Source: Isoetes taiwanensis
Taxonomy: Eukaryota; Streptophyta; Lycopodiopsida; Isoetales; Isoetaceae
Length of the DNA stretch: 64,000 nucleotides
Direction of reading: 5' to 3'
Assembly (NCBI GenBank): GCA_021234155.1
Contig: JAJEKV010000017.1
Span: 21,936,984 to 22,000,983, forward strand
Made by a program: the position numbers and the translations under genes. A model generated the notes under the pieces. It saw nothing but the letters and a program-made list of their open reading frames with translations, searched no databases and was not told the DNA's origin. This document shows, one piece after another, positions 34,996 to 46,640 of this stretch (the stretch's first letter is position 1; each line of letters starts with the position of its first letter).

Positions 34996-36719
34996 ATGTT
35001 CAATATTTCAACTGTTGTTCTTCTGTTGGTACTAACGTTGCTATCAGGCACCACAGCACAAGATTGTGGGGAAGCAGCTGGAGGAGCTCTTTGTGAAGCT
35101 AATCAGTGTTGCAGCAAATATGGTTATTGTGGATTCGGTTCTCAGTATTGTGGTTTGGGATGCCAGAGCCAATGCAATGGTACTACTAATAGCACCACAA
35201 CAGCTGGGGAATGTGGTATTCAAGCAAGCAATGCCCTTTGTAAAAATAATCTCTGCTGCAGCGGGTACGGATACTGCGGGGTTACTTCAGCTTACTGTGG
35301 AACTGGATGCCAGAGCCAATGTAGTAGCAATACTACTACACCTCTACCATCTCCATCTTCCTCAACATCTCCTTCTTCATCACCATCACCATCGCTATCG
35401 CCATCACCATTGCCGTCACCATCAAATTTAACATCAGGATCATCATCAGCACCAACACCATTGTCCACTGCTTCTTCTTCTTCTTCCAAAAGCCTGCTTG
35501 TTCCACTAGCCATAGCAGTTCCCCTCGCTGTTGCACTGTGTGTCTCTGCAGCAATTGCTTGCTTTGCCTGCCTCAAGAGAAGGAAAGTTTTGGCTCAAAC
35601 TCTGCCACCGCAGTGGGATTCTAAATGTGTAGAAGCTCCCTTTTCAAGGTTTGGCTATGCAGACCTGAGCACAGCCACCAAAGGATTTAGCGAGAGCCTG
35701 ATGCTTGGTAAGGGGGGATATGGGAGTGTTTATAAAGGGGTATTGCCCAGTGATAAAACTGAAGTGGCAATAAAACTGAAGTGGCAGTGAAGGTAATGTC
35801 AGTAGAAGGGCATCAACAATTTTCAGCAGAGCTTTCCGTTATAGGTCTTTTTAGGCACAAAAATTTAGTTGGATTAAGAGGCTGGTGCCATGAGCAAGAA
35901 AAATTGATTCTGGTTTATGACTACATGCCAAATGGGAGTCTGAATCAGCATTTATTTTCATCAGACCGTCTTTTGACATGGGGCCAGAGGTATGAGATAG
36001 CAAAGGGAGTGGCAGAGGGGTTGGCATTCTTACATGGGGGATGGGAACAAAGAATTATACATAGAGATATCAAGGCTGCAAATGTGCTGTTAGATAACAA
36101 CTTTGTGGCACGTTTGGGAGATTTTGGACTTTCGAAGCTCATGCAAAGTACTCAATCACAAACCATGACAATGGCAGGTACCTTTGGCTATATCGCGCCA
36201 GAACTAGCCTGGATGGGTAGAGCTAGTGTCAAATCTGATATATATAGTTATGGTATCTTACTTCTGGAAATGGCATGTGGAAAACCTGTTCTTAGCATGC
36301 CATGGGAGAATCAAGAATATTTATTTTTGCTGGAATGGGTTTGGCAAGCACAAAAGAACAATGATCTGCTTGGAGTTGCCGATGCTAGACTTCAATCACA
36401 TTATGATGTTGAGCAGATGAGAGTTATGTTGTCTCTGGGCTTGCTTTGTGGCCATCCTGATGCTGAGCAGAGACCAAGCATAAAAAGATGCTGCCAGATA
36501 CTGGATGCCGAAGCTGCACTTCCCAGTCTTCCCAATGTCATGCCAAATCTGTCTTTCCTTGGTTCTTCTCAATCAGCTTCAGCTGCAAATTCTACAAATT
36601 CAGGGAAATCTACAAATTCTGGTACAAATTCCTCTCAATCAACTTTAGATGCAAATCCTACAAAGTCATGGAAATCTACAAACTCAGCTACACTTCAAAA
36701 CACTTCTTTTGATAAATGA
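34996..36719 (+). pseudogene. hevein-domain receptor-like kinase, L-type LecRK kinase class
   Basis: The first reading frame (34,996-35,790) encodes a signal peptide (1-21) and two hevein/CBM18 domains (22-60, 71-109; eight Cys each; aromatics YGYC retained). A Ser/Pro/Thr-rich stalk (110-165), a transmembrane helix (166-193), a KRRK stop-transfer and the start of a kinase ([11 protein letters not shown]) follow. The second frame (35,781-36,719) continues the kinase: VAVK, HRDIKAANVLLD (RD type), DFGLSK, GTFGYIAPE and a Ser/Asn-rich tail. GWCHEQEKLILVYDYMPNGS and WVWQAQ are typical of L-type lectin receptor kinases. It would bind chitin-like glycans outside the cell and signal inside. A 17-bp tandem duplication (35,754-35,787) shifts the frame at the catalytic lysine and stops translation. 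Otherwise it looks intact. Confidence 0.85.
35754..35787 (+). repeat. 17-bp tandem duplication causing the kinase frameshift
   Basis: TAAAACTGAAGTGGCAA is followed directly by TAAAACTGAAGTGGCAG. The extra 17 bp changes frame within the EVA(I/V)K motif and brings a stop three codons after the duplicated VAIK-like lysine. Confidence 0.9.
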
Positions 36720-37680
36720 GATAATGATTAAATAGGTATCTTGATAGCACTTTCTTGGCAAAACCTATTAACATTTACAATGTTTCAAGAATTAATTTTG
36801 TCGTTGGATTTCAATCACAAAAAGTTTTCCTTCTTCTTGAGAGCTAAGAAGCTTATCCTTTGGAAGCAATGAAAATCAAGGATGCGTGAAATATGCAATC
36901 CATAACACATGGTTATTTTCGTTTGATCTGAATTCAGAAGAATAAGCATCTGCTTGCTGTCTTTTTTTTTTCCTTTTTTAACTTATATCCTTCATCAGAA
37001 TCCTAGAAGCTTTACAAAGCTATATAGATTGAAAAAAGCTTCCAATGAAGCAAAATCTCTATTTCTAAGCGTTGCTGGTCGTCCCAAAGACATACACGTC
37101 CAAAGTGCTGTTTCATGCAACAGGAGGATGTCATTCTACATTTCTCCACCAATTCTCCCTAGATCTCATCCTCTGAAAATGCCAGTGGCAAGAGCTATTT
37201 TTGTTTCCAACGAATCCTTCAAGCTAAACTTCAATAAAGTCAGTTTCAAATTGTGACACAACTTGGTACAAAGGAGTATTCTAGGAAGAAAGGCTTGTTC
37301 GGGAACGTTTGTCCCATAATCAATTGATACCAAAGGTCATAAGTAGATTCTTGGAGAAATCCACAAGCAAGTCTAGAATATTGCTTCACATCTAGAATCT
37401 TGCTTCACAATTGCGAAGATTTTGGTATCCAAAGATAGCTGGAGAAGTTGGAATTCATTTAAATGCTAACCCTCTACATGGGCAATGAATGGTTTGCAGA
37501 AAATTCTCACTCTGTTTTGCCCAAGAAAGTATTTCAAACAGAAAACCCTCTCTCCCCTGCTTTTTGCCAAGAAACTATTTCAAGCAGGGGAAACCCACTT
37601 TTTCCAAAAAGAAGGCTTTTGCCCAAAGTGTTTTCGGATGTACCATACAAGTAAGTTGCTTTTTTATTCCATGATCTAAG
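36720..37680 (+). repeat. 3' flank of receptor kinase, present three times in window
   Basis: Probable 3' UTR and downstream DNA of the kinase. It recurs inverted at 20,872-21,795 in full and at 662-1,120 in part. Open frames at 37,463-37,679 are not convincing genes, since all three copies differ by frame-changing indels. The copy ends near 37,680. Confidence 0.75.
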
Positions 37681-39500
37681 CAAGACTTTTTAAATGCCCC
37701 CCGATAAATATTCACCAACACTGTCAAACTAACACATTTAATTTTCCTTTTAGTTTAAACCTCAACTTCCTTAGAAAAACACTTAAATGCCTCAAGGCTT
37801 TATCTTTTTATTCTCAAACAATATAATTACTAAAATATCAATAACAAGGTGTCACAGAGACGAGGGTTGCCCTCCATGGCCGGAGGGTGAAGTGGCTTAA
37901 ATCAGAGTTGAAAGTCATATTTTGACAATCAATTCAAATTGCTACTTCTACACAATAGAGTACTTGATATCGTGACTTTATGGGAATTGGCTTCTAAGGT
38001 TTTAATAAGGCTTAAGGTTTCAGATTCACTAATATCACAAACTCTATGAATTTGGAGGCACACTAATTTAAGGCAAAGATCCATTGAACTTTAAACAACT
38101 AAAGGAAGAATATTGGGAAGAAGAAATCAACTCATTTGAAGCTCAAACTTGAGCTAGGTTTTCTGAGAGAAAAATATGGAGAATGAGAAGATGAAAGCAA
38201 GATAGACATGTGGAATAATGATGGATAAAACAATTGATCGGTAACTAAACAAAATAAGGTTCTAGAGCTATAGAGACACGGTAGACAAAATGGCCCTAGT
38301 AGGCATCTCCATAAACAGAAAACATGATACATATCAAAGCAAGTTAGTGAAAACATTATGGTCGGGATTAAAAAACCTCGCCCTTTCGGGTTTTCGAGGA
38401 AAAACCCGGCAATAATGGGATCACTAACCTATGCTAAGGTCATAAATCATAATAGAAAATGAACCCTCATGCTGACAAGCCTTGTTGGGTGAAAATACAT
38501 TATAAAGAAGTTGAAATTGAATCCATGTCCGAGTTGCCTTCTCATTGAACTTCATCTTGTGCTTAGAAACCAACACCTTCGTCCAAAAATGCCAAAATAT
38601 AGGAAAATTAAGCCCACCCAATTCTTTCCCCATACTACACAAGAAAACGCACTAAAAGCCACTAGGGCTATCCGGATGGATGGCCTCAATCGCACGAGGG
38701 CCGCAAACACATTGCGATCATCGCAAAAATAATCAAGAGTAAGACAAGACCCGGGCTCACCGCACCAAAGGTCATCAACTCACGAGCGACCAATCGGGGC
38801 TCCAATGCCACCACTCAATAAATTCATGCCCCACCAAGCATGAACATGAGCCATCAAAGTCCTAAAACCATTAAACAGCCACCAAGGCTTAAAACTGTAA
38901 ACAAGCCACCAAGGCTCAAAAACCATAATCAACAGTCTATAACAACATGTAAGCCACCCAGGCTCCATAATCATAAATCAACTAACATAGCAATAAACAA
39001 AGCAGGTTATACTGGCAAGCCAAATAGGAAAAAGCTAGAGCGGCTGATCTTTGCATCAACAGGCAAGAGGAAGAGAGAGGGAGGGTGGGGGGGAAAGTAT
39101 GCTTAGGGAAAACTTCCAAAATGGAGATGCATACAGCAGCACTGATGAGGAAAACGTACCTGCCAATCTACAAATAGGGTAAGAGCACGACGGTTGCTAA
39201 ACTGCTAGGGACACGTGTCCACTAGTCTAGAAGCCCATTTACCATCTATTCGTTGAAACGATGGTAAATGTGACTTGGTCTTTACAAAAAAATGCTTATG
39301 GAATAAAATAATCAAGTCGATAAGCAAATACTATATGATAAGCATTGAGGTTGTGTACCAGAATTTGTAATTGATGTTTGGGCTACCCGGATAGTAAACC
39401 ACTAAAATTTACTTTGTTATACATCTATTTGTTTATAATCTGCATTATTTCACCTCATTTCTTAACCTAAGACTAATATCATGCAACAGATCACAAGGGA
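37681..39500. other. intergenic DNA with dispersed and short tandem repeats
   Basis: 38,252-38,500 is related to 19,725-20,065 ('ttctagagctatagagaca', 'catctccataaacag', and the CCTCGCCCTTTCGGGTTTTCGAGG hairpin-like word). At 38,860-38,975 there are three to four copies of a ~35-bp unit around 'aagccaccaaggct'. The minus-strand frame at 38,424-38,642 contains GKELGGLNFPIF, faintly like the C-terminal region of a LINE polymerase, but this is too weak to call. Confidence 0.45.
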
Positions 39501-39506
39501 TGCCAT

Positions 39507-39755
39507 GTGATGAACCGAGAGTCATTGCATGTACCTTTTGGCCCCGCATCATTACCATTATCATGCCAATGTTTGCTTGTTTGGAACGCGTTGATTGCAA
39601 GATGTTCTCAACATGAAAATTGCAAGGTAATTATGGAAGTCTTTATCATCACAATGGTTCACAATGCCATGAAACCAAATGGTCATATAGATAACCCGTG
39701 TGCCACATTTCATGATCTTCGGGTTCATGATGCCATTATATTAAGCTCCCAATGA
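39507..39755 (+). pseudogene. possible pentatricopeptide repeat (PPR) fragment
   Basis: The plus frame reads VWNALIARCSQHENC followed by an MEVF-like helix and then NAMKPNG. This matches the plant PPR pattern of VWNALI..Y.QHG...EAL.LF..M...G.KPN (organelle RNA-binding proteins). Only about one and a half repeats are recognisable and the spacing is off, so it is at best a decayed scrap. Confidence 0.4.
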
Positions 39756-39821
39756 TCTTGAGAATCAAAATGCAAGATTTATGCAGCCACATGCCAAGAA
39801 TCCTCGTCTCCATAGTAAATG

Positions 39822-40012
<191 letters not shown>

Positions 40013-40401
40013 CCCAATTGCTCTTGGAATCCCTAGGCTTAGTTGTGTGCGCTTGAAATTCCATTCGATGCCGTTTTCCCCCGTTCGCCTATTTGATTTG
40101 CATAAGGTGCCGATTAGGGCTTGTAAAATAAGTCGCGTGGGTCTCGGTCAAGCTCAAGAATTGGTACATCTTTTATCAGCACTTGCAATTGGTTGCTACG
40201 TTTCTGAGTCAATCAAATCCATTTCCAGGCTCTTTTTGATAGACACAGTTCCATTTTTGACTTTTTTGGACAGACCTAAAGTCGGTATTTGGCGATCGAC
40301 CATTTTGTGCATAAAGTGCATGCTTCTACAAAAGCGTATGAGACTTCTTCTGCCTAAGAGCTATAATAAGTTGTGCATCTCTTCTACAAGCTATATAATG
40401 A

Positions 40402-41305
40402 TGACCAAGCAGAACAGAGGTGAAGGCTTTAGGGCTGCGAAACCACTGGCCAAAAAAGTCCCGCTTACTCACCGAAGAGCGTAAGAAACTCTTAAATTAC
40501 ACAAATCCAGAGAAACGTATGGCAGGGATAAACCAGCTAAGTAAAAAATTACTGAGATAATTGATGATGGAGATGCTGATTTATCTGAACCTAAACCTTA
40601 AATAGATCATAGAGGGTCTGAAACAGAAGAAAACACATCAGTGCTCCAACAAAGGAAGGAAATGCTTAGAGAATTCATAAAAACATTTGTCAAAGACTTT
40701 GTAAAGAATGCAATGCAGGAAATGCTGAAGGAATTGAGAGCAACAATAACAGATGAATTTAAGAAAGAGATTGAAAAAAATTGAATCGGTGGAGAAGAGA
40801 CGGCAAGGCAATTGTGACAAGAAATTGAGCCGCTCAAACGGGGCCCCAAGAAGGAAGATGTCTTGGCAAAGCGCTCTCGGAAATGGAAGAGTTTGCGACA
40901 CTAAAAAATTAGTTTCAAGACTATGTGGAAGAATAAGAATGGCGATAAAGATTCTTGAATCTATGGATTGTTGGATTACCCAAGGCTGATCAGAAGAATA
41001 CAAAAATGGATGTGGAGAGACCCTTTGTGGCTGAACTTGGTATGCTAGATCACGAGCATCATAGAGGCTTTTCGAAGTTGGAAAAAAAAAAAGGTAACCG
41101 ACATGTTGTTGTGCATTTCAATAGCAAAGAAGGAAAATTTGCGGTGCTAAAAACCAAATACAAGCTGAAAGAGAAATTCATCTGGATAAATGAGGATTTG
41201 ACAAGAGAGCAAATGAAAGCTAAAAAACAGGAACTTGGAAGAGTTAATGAGGCCAGGGAACAAAAAGGTCGAATGAAAAAGGGAAAGGCTATCATTGAGG
41301 CATAG
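40402..41305 (+). pseudogene. LINE ORF1-like nucleic-acid-binding protein
   Basis: Across two or three frames the plus strand gives a basic start (NRGEGFRAAKPLAKK, then LTEERKKLLNYTNPEKRM). A coiled-coil segment (FIKTFVKDFVKNAMQEMLKE) follows, then an RRM-like part beginning LWIVGLPKADQKNT. The last part (40,955-41,305, open) reads RHVVVHFNSKEGKFAVLK, then FIWINEDLTREQMKAKKQEL. This is the layout of ORF1 proteins of non-LTR retrotransposons (coiled coil, RRM, C-terminal domain), which coat the element RNA. Single-base indels break the frame twice. Confidence 0.7.
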
Positions 41306-41339
41306 GTAGGCGGAAGCACTCTAATTGTCATTTGGAAAA

Positions 41340-41690
41340 TAGATTTCTGATGAGACAAGATTCGAGTATGAGGGAAATTTTAGATGAAACTGATATGATC
41401 CGCCCAGAGAAACAAAGGACCTTTATGAATTACCCGAAATTGATGGATATGAAAAAATCTATTCAAAGATAGAACAATAGATTTAAGCAAAGAGATAATG
41501 GCGATGGTGGCGTGGTGTGCTATATCAAAACACAGTTGAATTTAGTGCATGGAGTTAAAAGGACAAGAATAACCAATTATATTTGGCTCTTAATTCAGGG
41601 ACCAAAAATTACATATTATATGGCAATGTGTTATTATGCACCGAGACATAAGCAAACGTATCAAAATCGATGCATGTAGTGAAGATTTGT
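41340..41690 (+). pseudogene. LINE ORF2 start: AP-endonuclease domain fragment
   Basis: Directly after ORF1 the plus strand reads LPEIDGYEKIYSKIEQ, then GDGGVVCYIKTQLN and WLLIQGPKITYYMAMCYYAP. These are the middle strands of the endonuclease/exonuclease/phosphatase domain that opens LINE ORF2. There are two in-frame stops. Nothing of the reverse transcriptase follows, so the element is cut off on its 3' side. Confidence 0.65.
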
Positions 41691-44600
41691 TTTTGAATTA
41701 GAGCAGGGATATCATGAAGCACAACCTTTTGGGAATTGAAGCACAACCTTTTGCCGATGTGAATAAACGAAATGACATTCGATACGTGCATGTGTATATG
41801 AGTGGGGTTCAAGCACAATTTTTTTTTAGGTGGTGTGAGATATTGCTATAATAAACGAAATGAGCAAGAAATGTATACTATTAATGTTACCATGCCATAT
41901 AATATGAACAAGCTCAAGAATATTATTATTTATTGTCAAGCCTCGATGCTTGATTCCATAGGCAGACTGGCATATCTTAGGTGTTTTGTTTTCTGAATTA
42001 AATGGCTACAAAAGATGATGCCCACTTCAATTTTTTTAAATTTTATGAAGTGGGATAAAACAATTGAGTAGGGATTGCTCTTTAAGGAGCCCATCCTCTA
42101 ATTTGATGTTTTTTATAAATGAATAGTTCAATCTAATTAACATGAAAGCAATACTTATATCGCATACTTATTTCCAGCATCAGAATCATATGTATTCCTA
42201 TACGAATACAAGCCCCTAACCTTCCTAAACCATAGGGTATCTGATACGCGATTCAAATTTTGGGAGCCTTATAGATGAATTTGAGGGGCCACAGAGTCGC
42301 CCAAAGACACATCCAAAGACACTAATCCTCCGGGGCTTAGCACAAACCCGATAATGAATCACTTCTTCAACGGGCAACTCCTCTTTTAGTCCGGATCATG
42401 GGGTTCTTCTGCCAAGTCATAAACCTCATCCTCAAAGGCCATCATCCTTAAACAATGGAGGCTCATTATCTCGAACTCACTTTCTAAGAACTTGGGGCCT
42501 CTTTATCTTGAACTCACTCTTTCTAGAAAAGAACTTGCAAATATATTCACTCTTATAGATGAAGTTGATAGTGAATTGAGAATGCAGTGCAACAACAAAA
42601 AAATGATGCGACAAATGAGCAGCCGAGCAGGCACATGTATTGCCAAATGCAATACAACAGAGGCGAGATGGCAAAGGATAATTTGTTCAATACTTCCCTT
42701 TTGGAAACTAAGGATGCATCGACTTGAACGATCCAAACCGCTTCAAATGATGGAAGACTAAAATAAAGCTTAGATGCCTAGAAACCGCTGGTTCTAAACG
42801 AGTTGAACAGAGATGCTTCTTAAAACCCAACCGCAACGTTGGCATTGAACCAAAATATGCCACCGAAGAAGCGTTTTTACGTGGATGAAGCTGCACAACA
42901 TGCTTCCATGAAGCCGAGGTTGATTGCGGTTCTCCTACCAATCTAGGGAAGCATAACACTCCAGATAAAGGGGGTGTGATAGTTTCAAATGCTGGATTGC
43001 GGGAAGAAAAACGTGGCCTTTTGTGGGTTCTACCAGAAAGACAAGCGAAGGAACAAAGTCAATCAGTAAGAATGTTGGATTGTTTGCAAGACTCTGGTCA
43101 TTTCCAAGAACGTGAGGGTTCTGTCAATGCTGTATTGTCAGAAATCAGGAAGGATATAGAACGTGCTAGGTAACCGGCCGGATTGAGGGGTTTTCGCCAT
43201 TAACCAGTGGCGGCGCCGCCTGAAAGTAACGTTAACCGCTGGCGGCGCGCTACCCGGTTTACCCGGCCGGAACCCAGAAATCCGGCCGGCTACCAAACGT
43301 AAACCGGCGGTTAGGGGAAATTCCGGTCTTATTTTTTGCTATAGATTTTTGCAACTATTGTGCCCTGTTCATGTGTTGTTTCTTGTTTCATGCCATTGTT
43401 TAGAAGCTTGGATTTGTAAGGCTGCTGCATGTTTCTTGTTTCTTTGGCGTTGGTGGATCTGGAACAGGAACGAGGATCTGGCATGCCTCAAGAACCGAGG
43501 ATCCGCTCAAACAAATAGGGGATCTCGCCGCAAACAAATAGGGGATGGCCACGCAACGCGCATAAACAGAGGATCTGCTCAAGAACAGGGGATCTCGGGC
43601 CGCCACGCAAAGGATCTCGCTCGGCCGGCAAAAGCATAAGCAGGAGATCTGGCGGCGAATCTGCGGACAAGCGGGGTTACGCAAGCAGGTGCTTTGGATG
43701 ATCTTGGGATGAACAGGGTTCTTGCAAACAGGTGCCGAATGCTCTTGCTTAGATGAGCGGGGTTCTTGCAAAAAAGTGCCGATGATCTTGGGATGATCTT
43801 GCCGATGATCTGCCGATGCTCTTGGTCTTCTCTGCCGCCGAATGCCCTGCATGCACCGCCTTTATGCCGGCGCTCAAATGAAATGGTGCTTTCGAGCTAT
43901 GGCGGCCCTATAAAAGCGGCCACCGGAGATAAATAAACCAAAAATTACCTAAATAAACAAATGGGAAATATTCGAGAATTTCCCTAAACGGGCGGTTTCT
44001 GACGACGTGATAACTGTCATTGCGGATGTGGTGAAAGTACGGATGATGGTTCCATGAACAATTTGAACATGATTAGGCCTTTGGTGGTTGTCGTTCAGCA
44101 CCAAGAGAATGTTTAACTCACTGTGGGAAATAGTCAAAGAGATCAATGTTCTTTAAAGGAAACAATTGCTTGGAATGGACAAAGAACTAGCTTGTGTGGA
44201 GGTTTCGGGCAATTCGACTCATGTAAAGATCAAAAGACACGAATCCTTTGTGGGCACACGAACCCGATAATGAACACCTCTTCAACTGGGCAACTCCCCT
44301 CATGCAAAGGCCATCATCCTCAAACAATGGGGGCTCATTATCTTGAACTCTCTTTCTTGAAAAGAACTTGCAAATATATTCACCTAAAAGCTGAACAACA
44401 AGCCCAACTAGGACCAAAGAAACAAGATTGGAGCATTATAGGTTGGCATTGTTGTAGAAATCTTTGCATGCTAAATTCTTTGTAGAAAGAATTGTAATGG
44501 AAGAATTTGCTCATACTAAGAAATGATTTTTTTGCTCGCTAGGTATACAAAAGGCCGAAACTAACTCAATTTATATGTATAGCCGCCAGTTTTTCTCACG

Positions 44601-45990
44601 GATATGATCTACTCCCCACCTTATAGACAAACGCGTCCTTTCGGCATGTCCTCACCCATCCGGCGGGACATCGGAGCAGGAGCCATCCCGTTAGTGGTAC
44701 ACCATACTCTCTGAAACGGTGGATCAGAGTGGAATGGACGAGAATGGTGCGGCGGGTATCTCTCCGTTCTAATCATATCACGCAAGACGCACCCAGAAGG
44801 CTTAGCCCTACCTAGATCGGCATCGCTCGATAACTCAATTTATAATGCCCCAAACCTTGCTTGTATAGTGGGGCAAAACAAAGATAATGAATTATTTAAC
44901 TCATTGGGTTTGAGATCGCTTAAGGCTCTTTAAGCTTAAGAAACCATCATCTTTACTCCCAACGCGCATGTTTCCTTTTTGCGAGTAGGACCATCAACGT
45001 TCTTCGTTCATGGCTCCTATGTTCATTTCTTTTGTTGATGTTGAAGCATCATCATCTTTATCCTTAAGTCGATAATTTATAGGTGCAATAACCAATCCTC
45101 GTACTCTTTAATCTCACGCACAACATTAAACAGATTAGGACACGGGAGCTAAGCATGTTTTAGGGAACAAGATCATGTGAGCCGATTCTTGTCGCAAAAA
45201 TGGCAATCATCGTCAAGTGCCAATATAACTAAAAAGCATAACAAATAACACATCCTCGAACTGGTCTAGCATTTTCTAGATCTACCTCTTATAAAATATT
45301 TTAAAGGCTCGCCGGATGATGGTCCCTACCTTCCTGCCTCTACGGTGAGAAGCTAGGATATGTGCTACGTTATATTGATAGATGGGAACGGGAGGAAGCC
45401 GGATCGGTCATTGTATATCAAAGGGCATGAAACATTAAAGACAATTCATCAAATTTCTATTCTTTTACCCCTTCAACAATACCATAAACAAAGCTTTTGT
45501 TTGTATAACCATGCAACCAAGAGTTGCTCGCTCATGAAGCCCACAAGCCCTACTTACATGGAAACCACCATGCTCAAGATCCCTTCTTAGGAAGCGTAAA
45601 TGTTTGCCCTAATAAACATGCAAACTACATAACACTGATCCTCCATCTATGATAGGTTTGAAGCCAAAAGCTAAAGTGACCTCCTAGTCTAAGGTTCAGT
45701 CTAACATGCATATAAGACTTCCACATACTCAATTTAATGGTCCGACTCACACATACAAGCTAATTTTAAATATCGAGGTCATTCCTAGAAAAACGCGATG
45801 TTCCAGCAAATTACTTAAATAAAGCAATGTTAAAGGGCTTACTTTGGGGCCAATCATATTTCAAAAGCTTCATCCGTGTTGTACTCACGGTACGATTGGC
45901 ATTTAACGTTTTTCGAAAACATCCTTTGAAGTGTATGGAAATGGTAATGAAGCGGACATGAATTTGTTTGCCTAAAATGGTACAAAAAGA
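41691..45990. other. intergenic DNA with local duplications, no recognised gene
   Basis: A ~170-bp block is duplicated: 42,340-42,560 and 44,235-44,385 share 'aacccgataatgaa', 'cttcaac.gggcaactcc', 'aaaggccatcatcct.aaacaatgg.ggctcattatct' and 'gaaaagaacttgcaaatatattcac'. A GC-rich patch with CCGGCCGG and GGCGGCGC words lies at 43,178-43,320. About eight GGGGATCT/GAGGATC-type copies spaced 15-30 bp occur at 43,480-43,650, followed by 'gccgatgatcttgggatg' copies to 43,830. No coding family recognised. Confidence 0.45.
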
Positions 45991-46012
45991 TTAGTACAAC
46001 CGTTATCCATCT

Positions 46013-46640
46013 TCATACCCTCACAAGTAACCGTGATTGTACCTTTTTGTCCATCTTTTCGCTAATAATGACGTGCTTGAGTTTTGCATCCTTCCTCTTG
46101 GTCGATTGCTTTTCCTCTCTCATTTGCTCTAAATCCTCTTGTCGTTTTACCAACCATGTTGGTTGACCTTTCTTCTTTTGAACATCAATCCATTGGCCCC
46201 ACCGGGTAATATTTTTGTCCGATTCCCCTTTAGGGACCTCCTCATTCAAAACTTCGCTTGCCTCAAACTCTTCCTCCACATCATCACCGGCAAATGCTTG
46301 TTTAATGAGTTTGGATTGTGACTCCGTTCCCATAAGAAATTCATTAGAGTGAAACAGATCAAAATTTTCATCATTTTCACCGGCATCCACAAGGCCATCA
46401 TTATTGAATGGCATGGCATCCCCATTTATTTCGTGGGTATGTCCGGCTTTTTGGATTTCCGTTATGACCCTCTAACCAAAGCATGATCGGCATTATTTAT
46501 GGCATCGCTTCGATGCTTTCATGACCATTACTAGCATTTGAGTTATGACCAAGCTTAGTCTTCTTAGCCTTCTTCCTTGATCTTTTGCCACGCTATTTTA
46601 ACTTCATGCTCGTCTTCCGGCTTTGATGACATCATTTTTG
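46013..46640 (-). pseudogene. UTP14: UTP14 gene fragment (U3 snoRNP / SSU processome)
   Basis: The open frame at 46,013-46,414 contains SKLIKQAFAGDDVEEEF, the G-W/R-WGQW segment before a Lys-rich stretch, and KRKDAKLKHVIISEKMDKK. This is the conserved central-C-terminal run of Utp14, a nucleolar protein needed for 18S rRNA maturation. Upstream on the same strand (46,440-46,640) the text KMMSSKPEDEHEVKIAWQKI appears in a shifted frame. The rest of the ~900-residue protein, including the LPYPF-type segment that should follow, is missing. This could be one exon or a duplicated fragment. Confidence 0.65.

Larger units (their letters stand above)
26370..37680. repeat. right arm of inverted duplication (fullest copy of locus)
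   Basis: This unit contains phosphatase (-), coiled-coil remnant (-), chitinase (-), receptor kinase (+) and the 3' flank. It is represented in reverse at 662-19,660 with gaps and in part at 20,872-22,112. Its inner end is 26,370 and its outer end about 37,680. Sequence divergence between arms is considerable, so the duplication is not recent. Confidence 0.8.

Noticed and set aside
38424-38642. LINE polymerase C-terminal remnant on the minus strand (GKELGGLNFPIF).
   Set aside because: Only one short similarity, no neighbouring reverse transcriptase motif, and frame not sustained.
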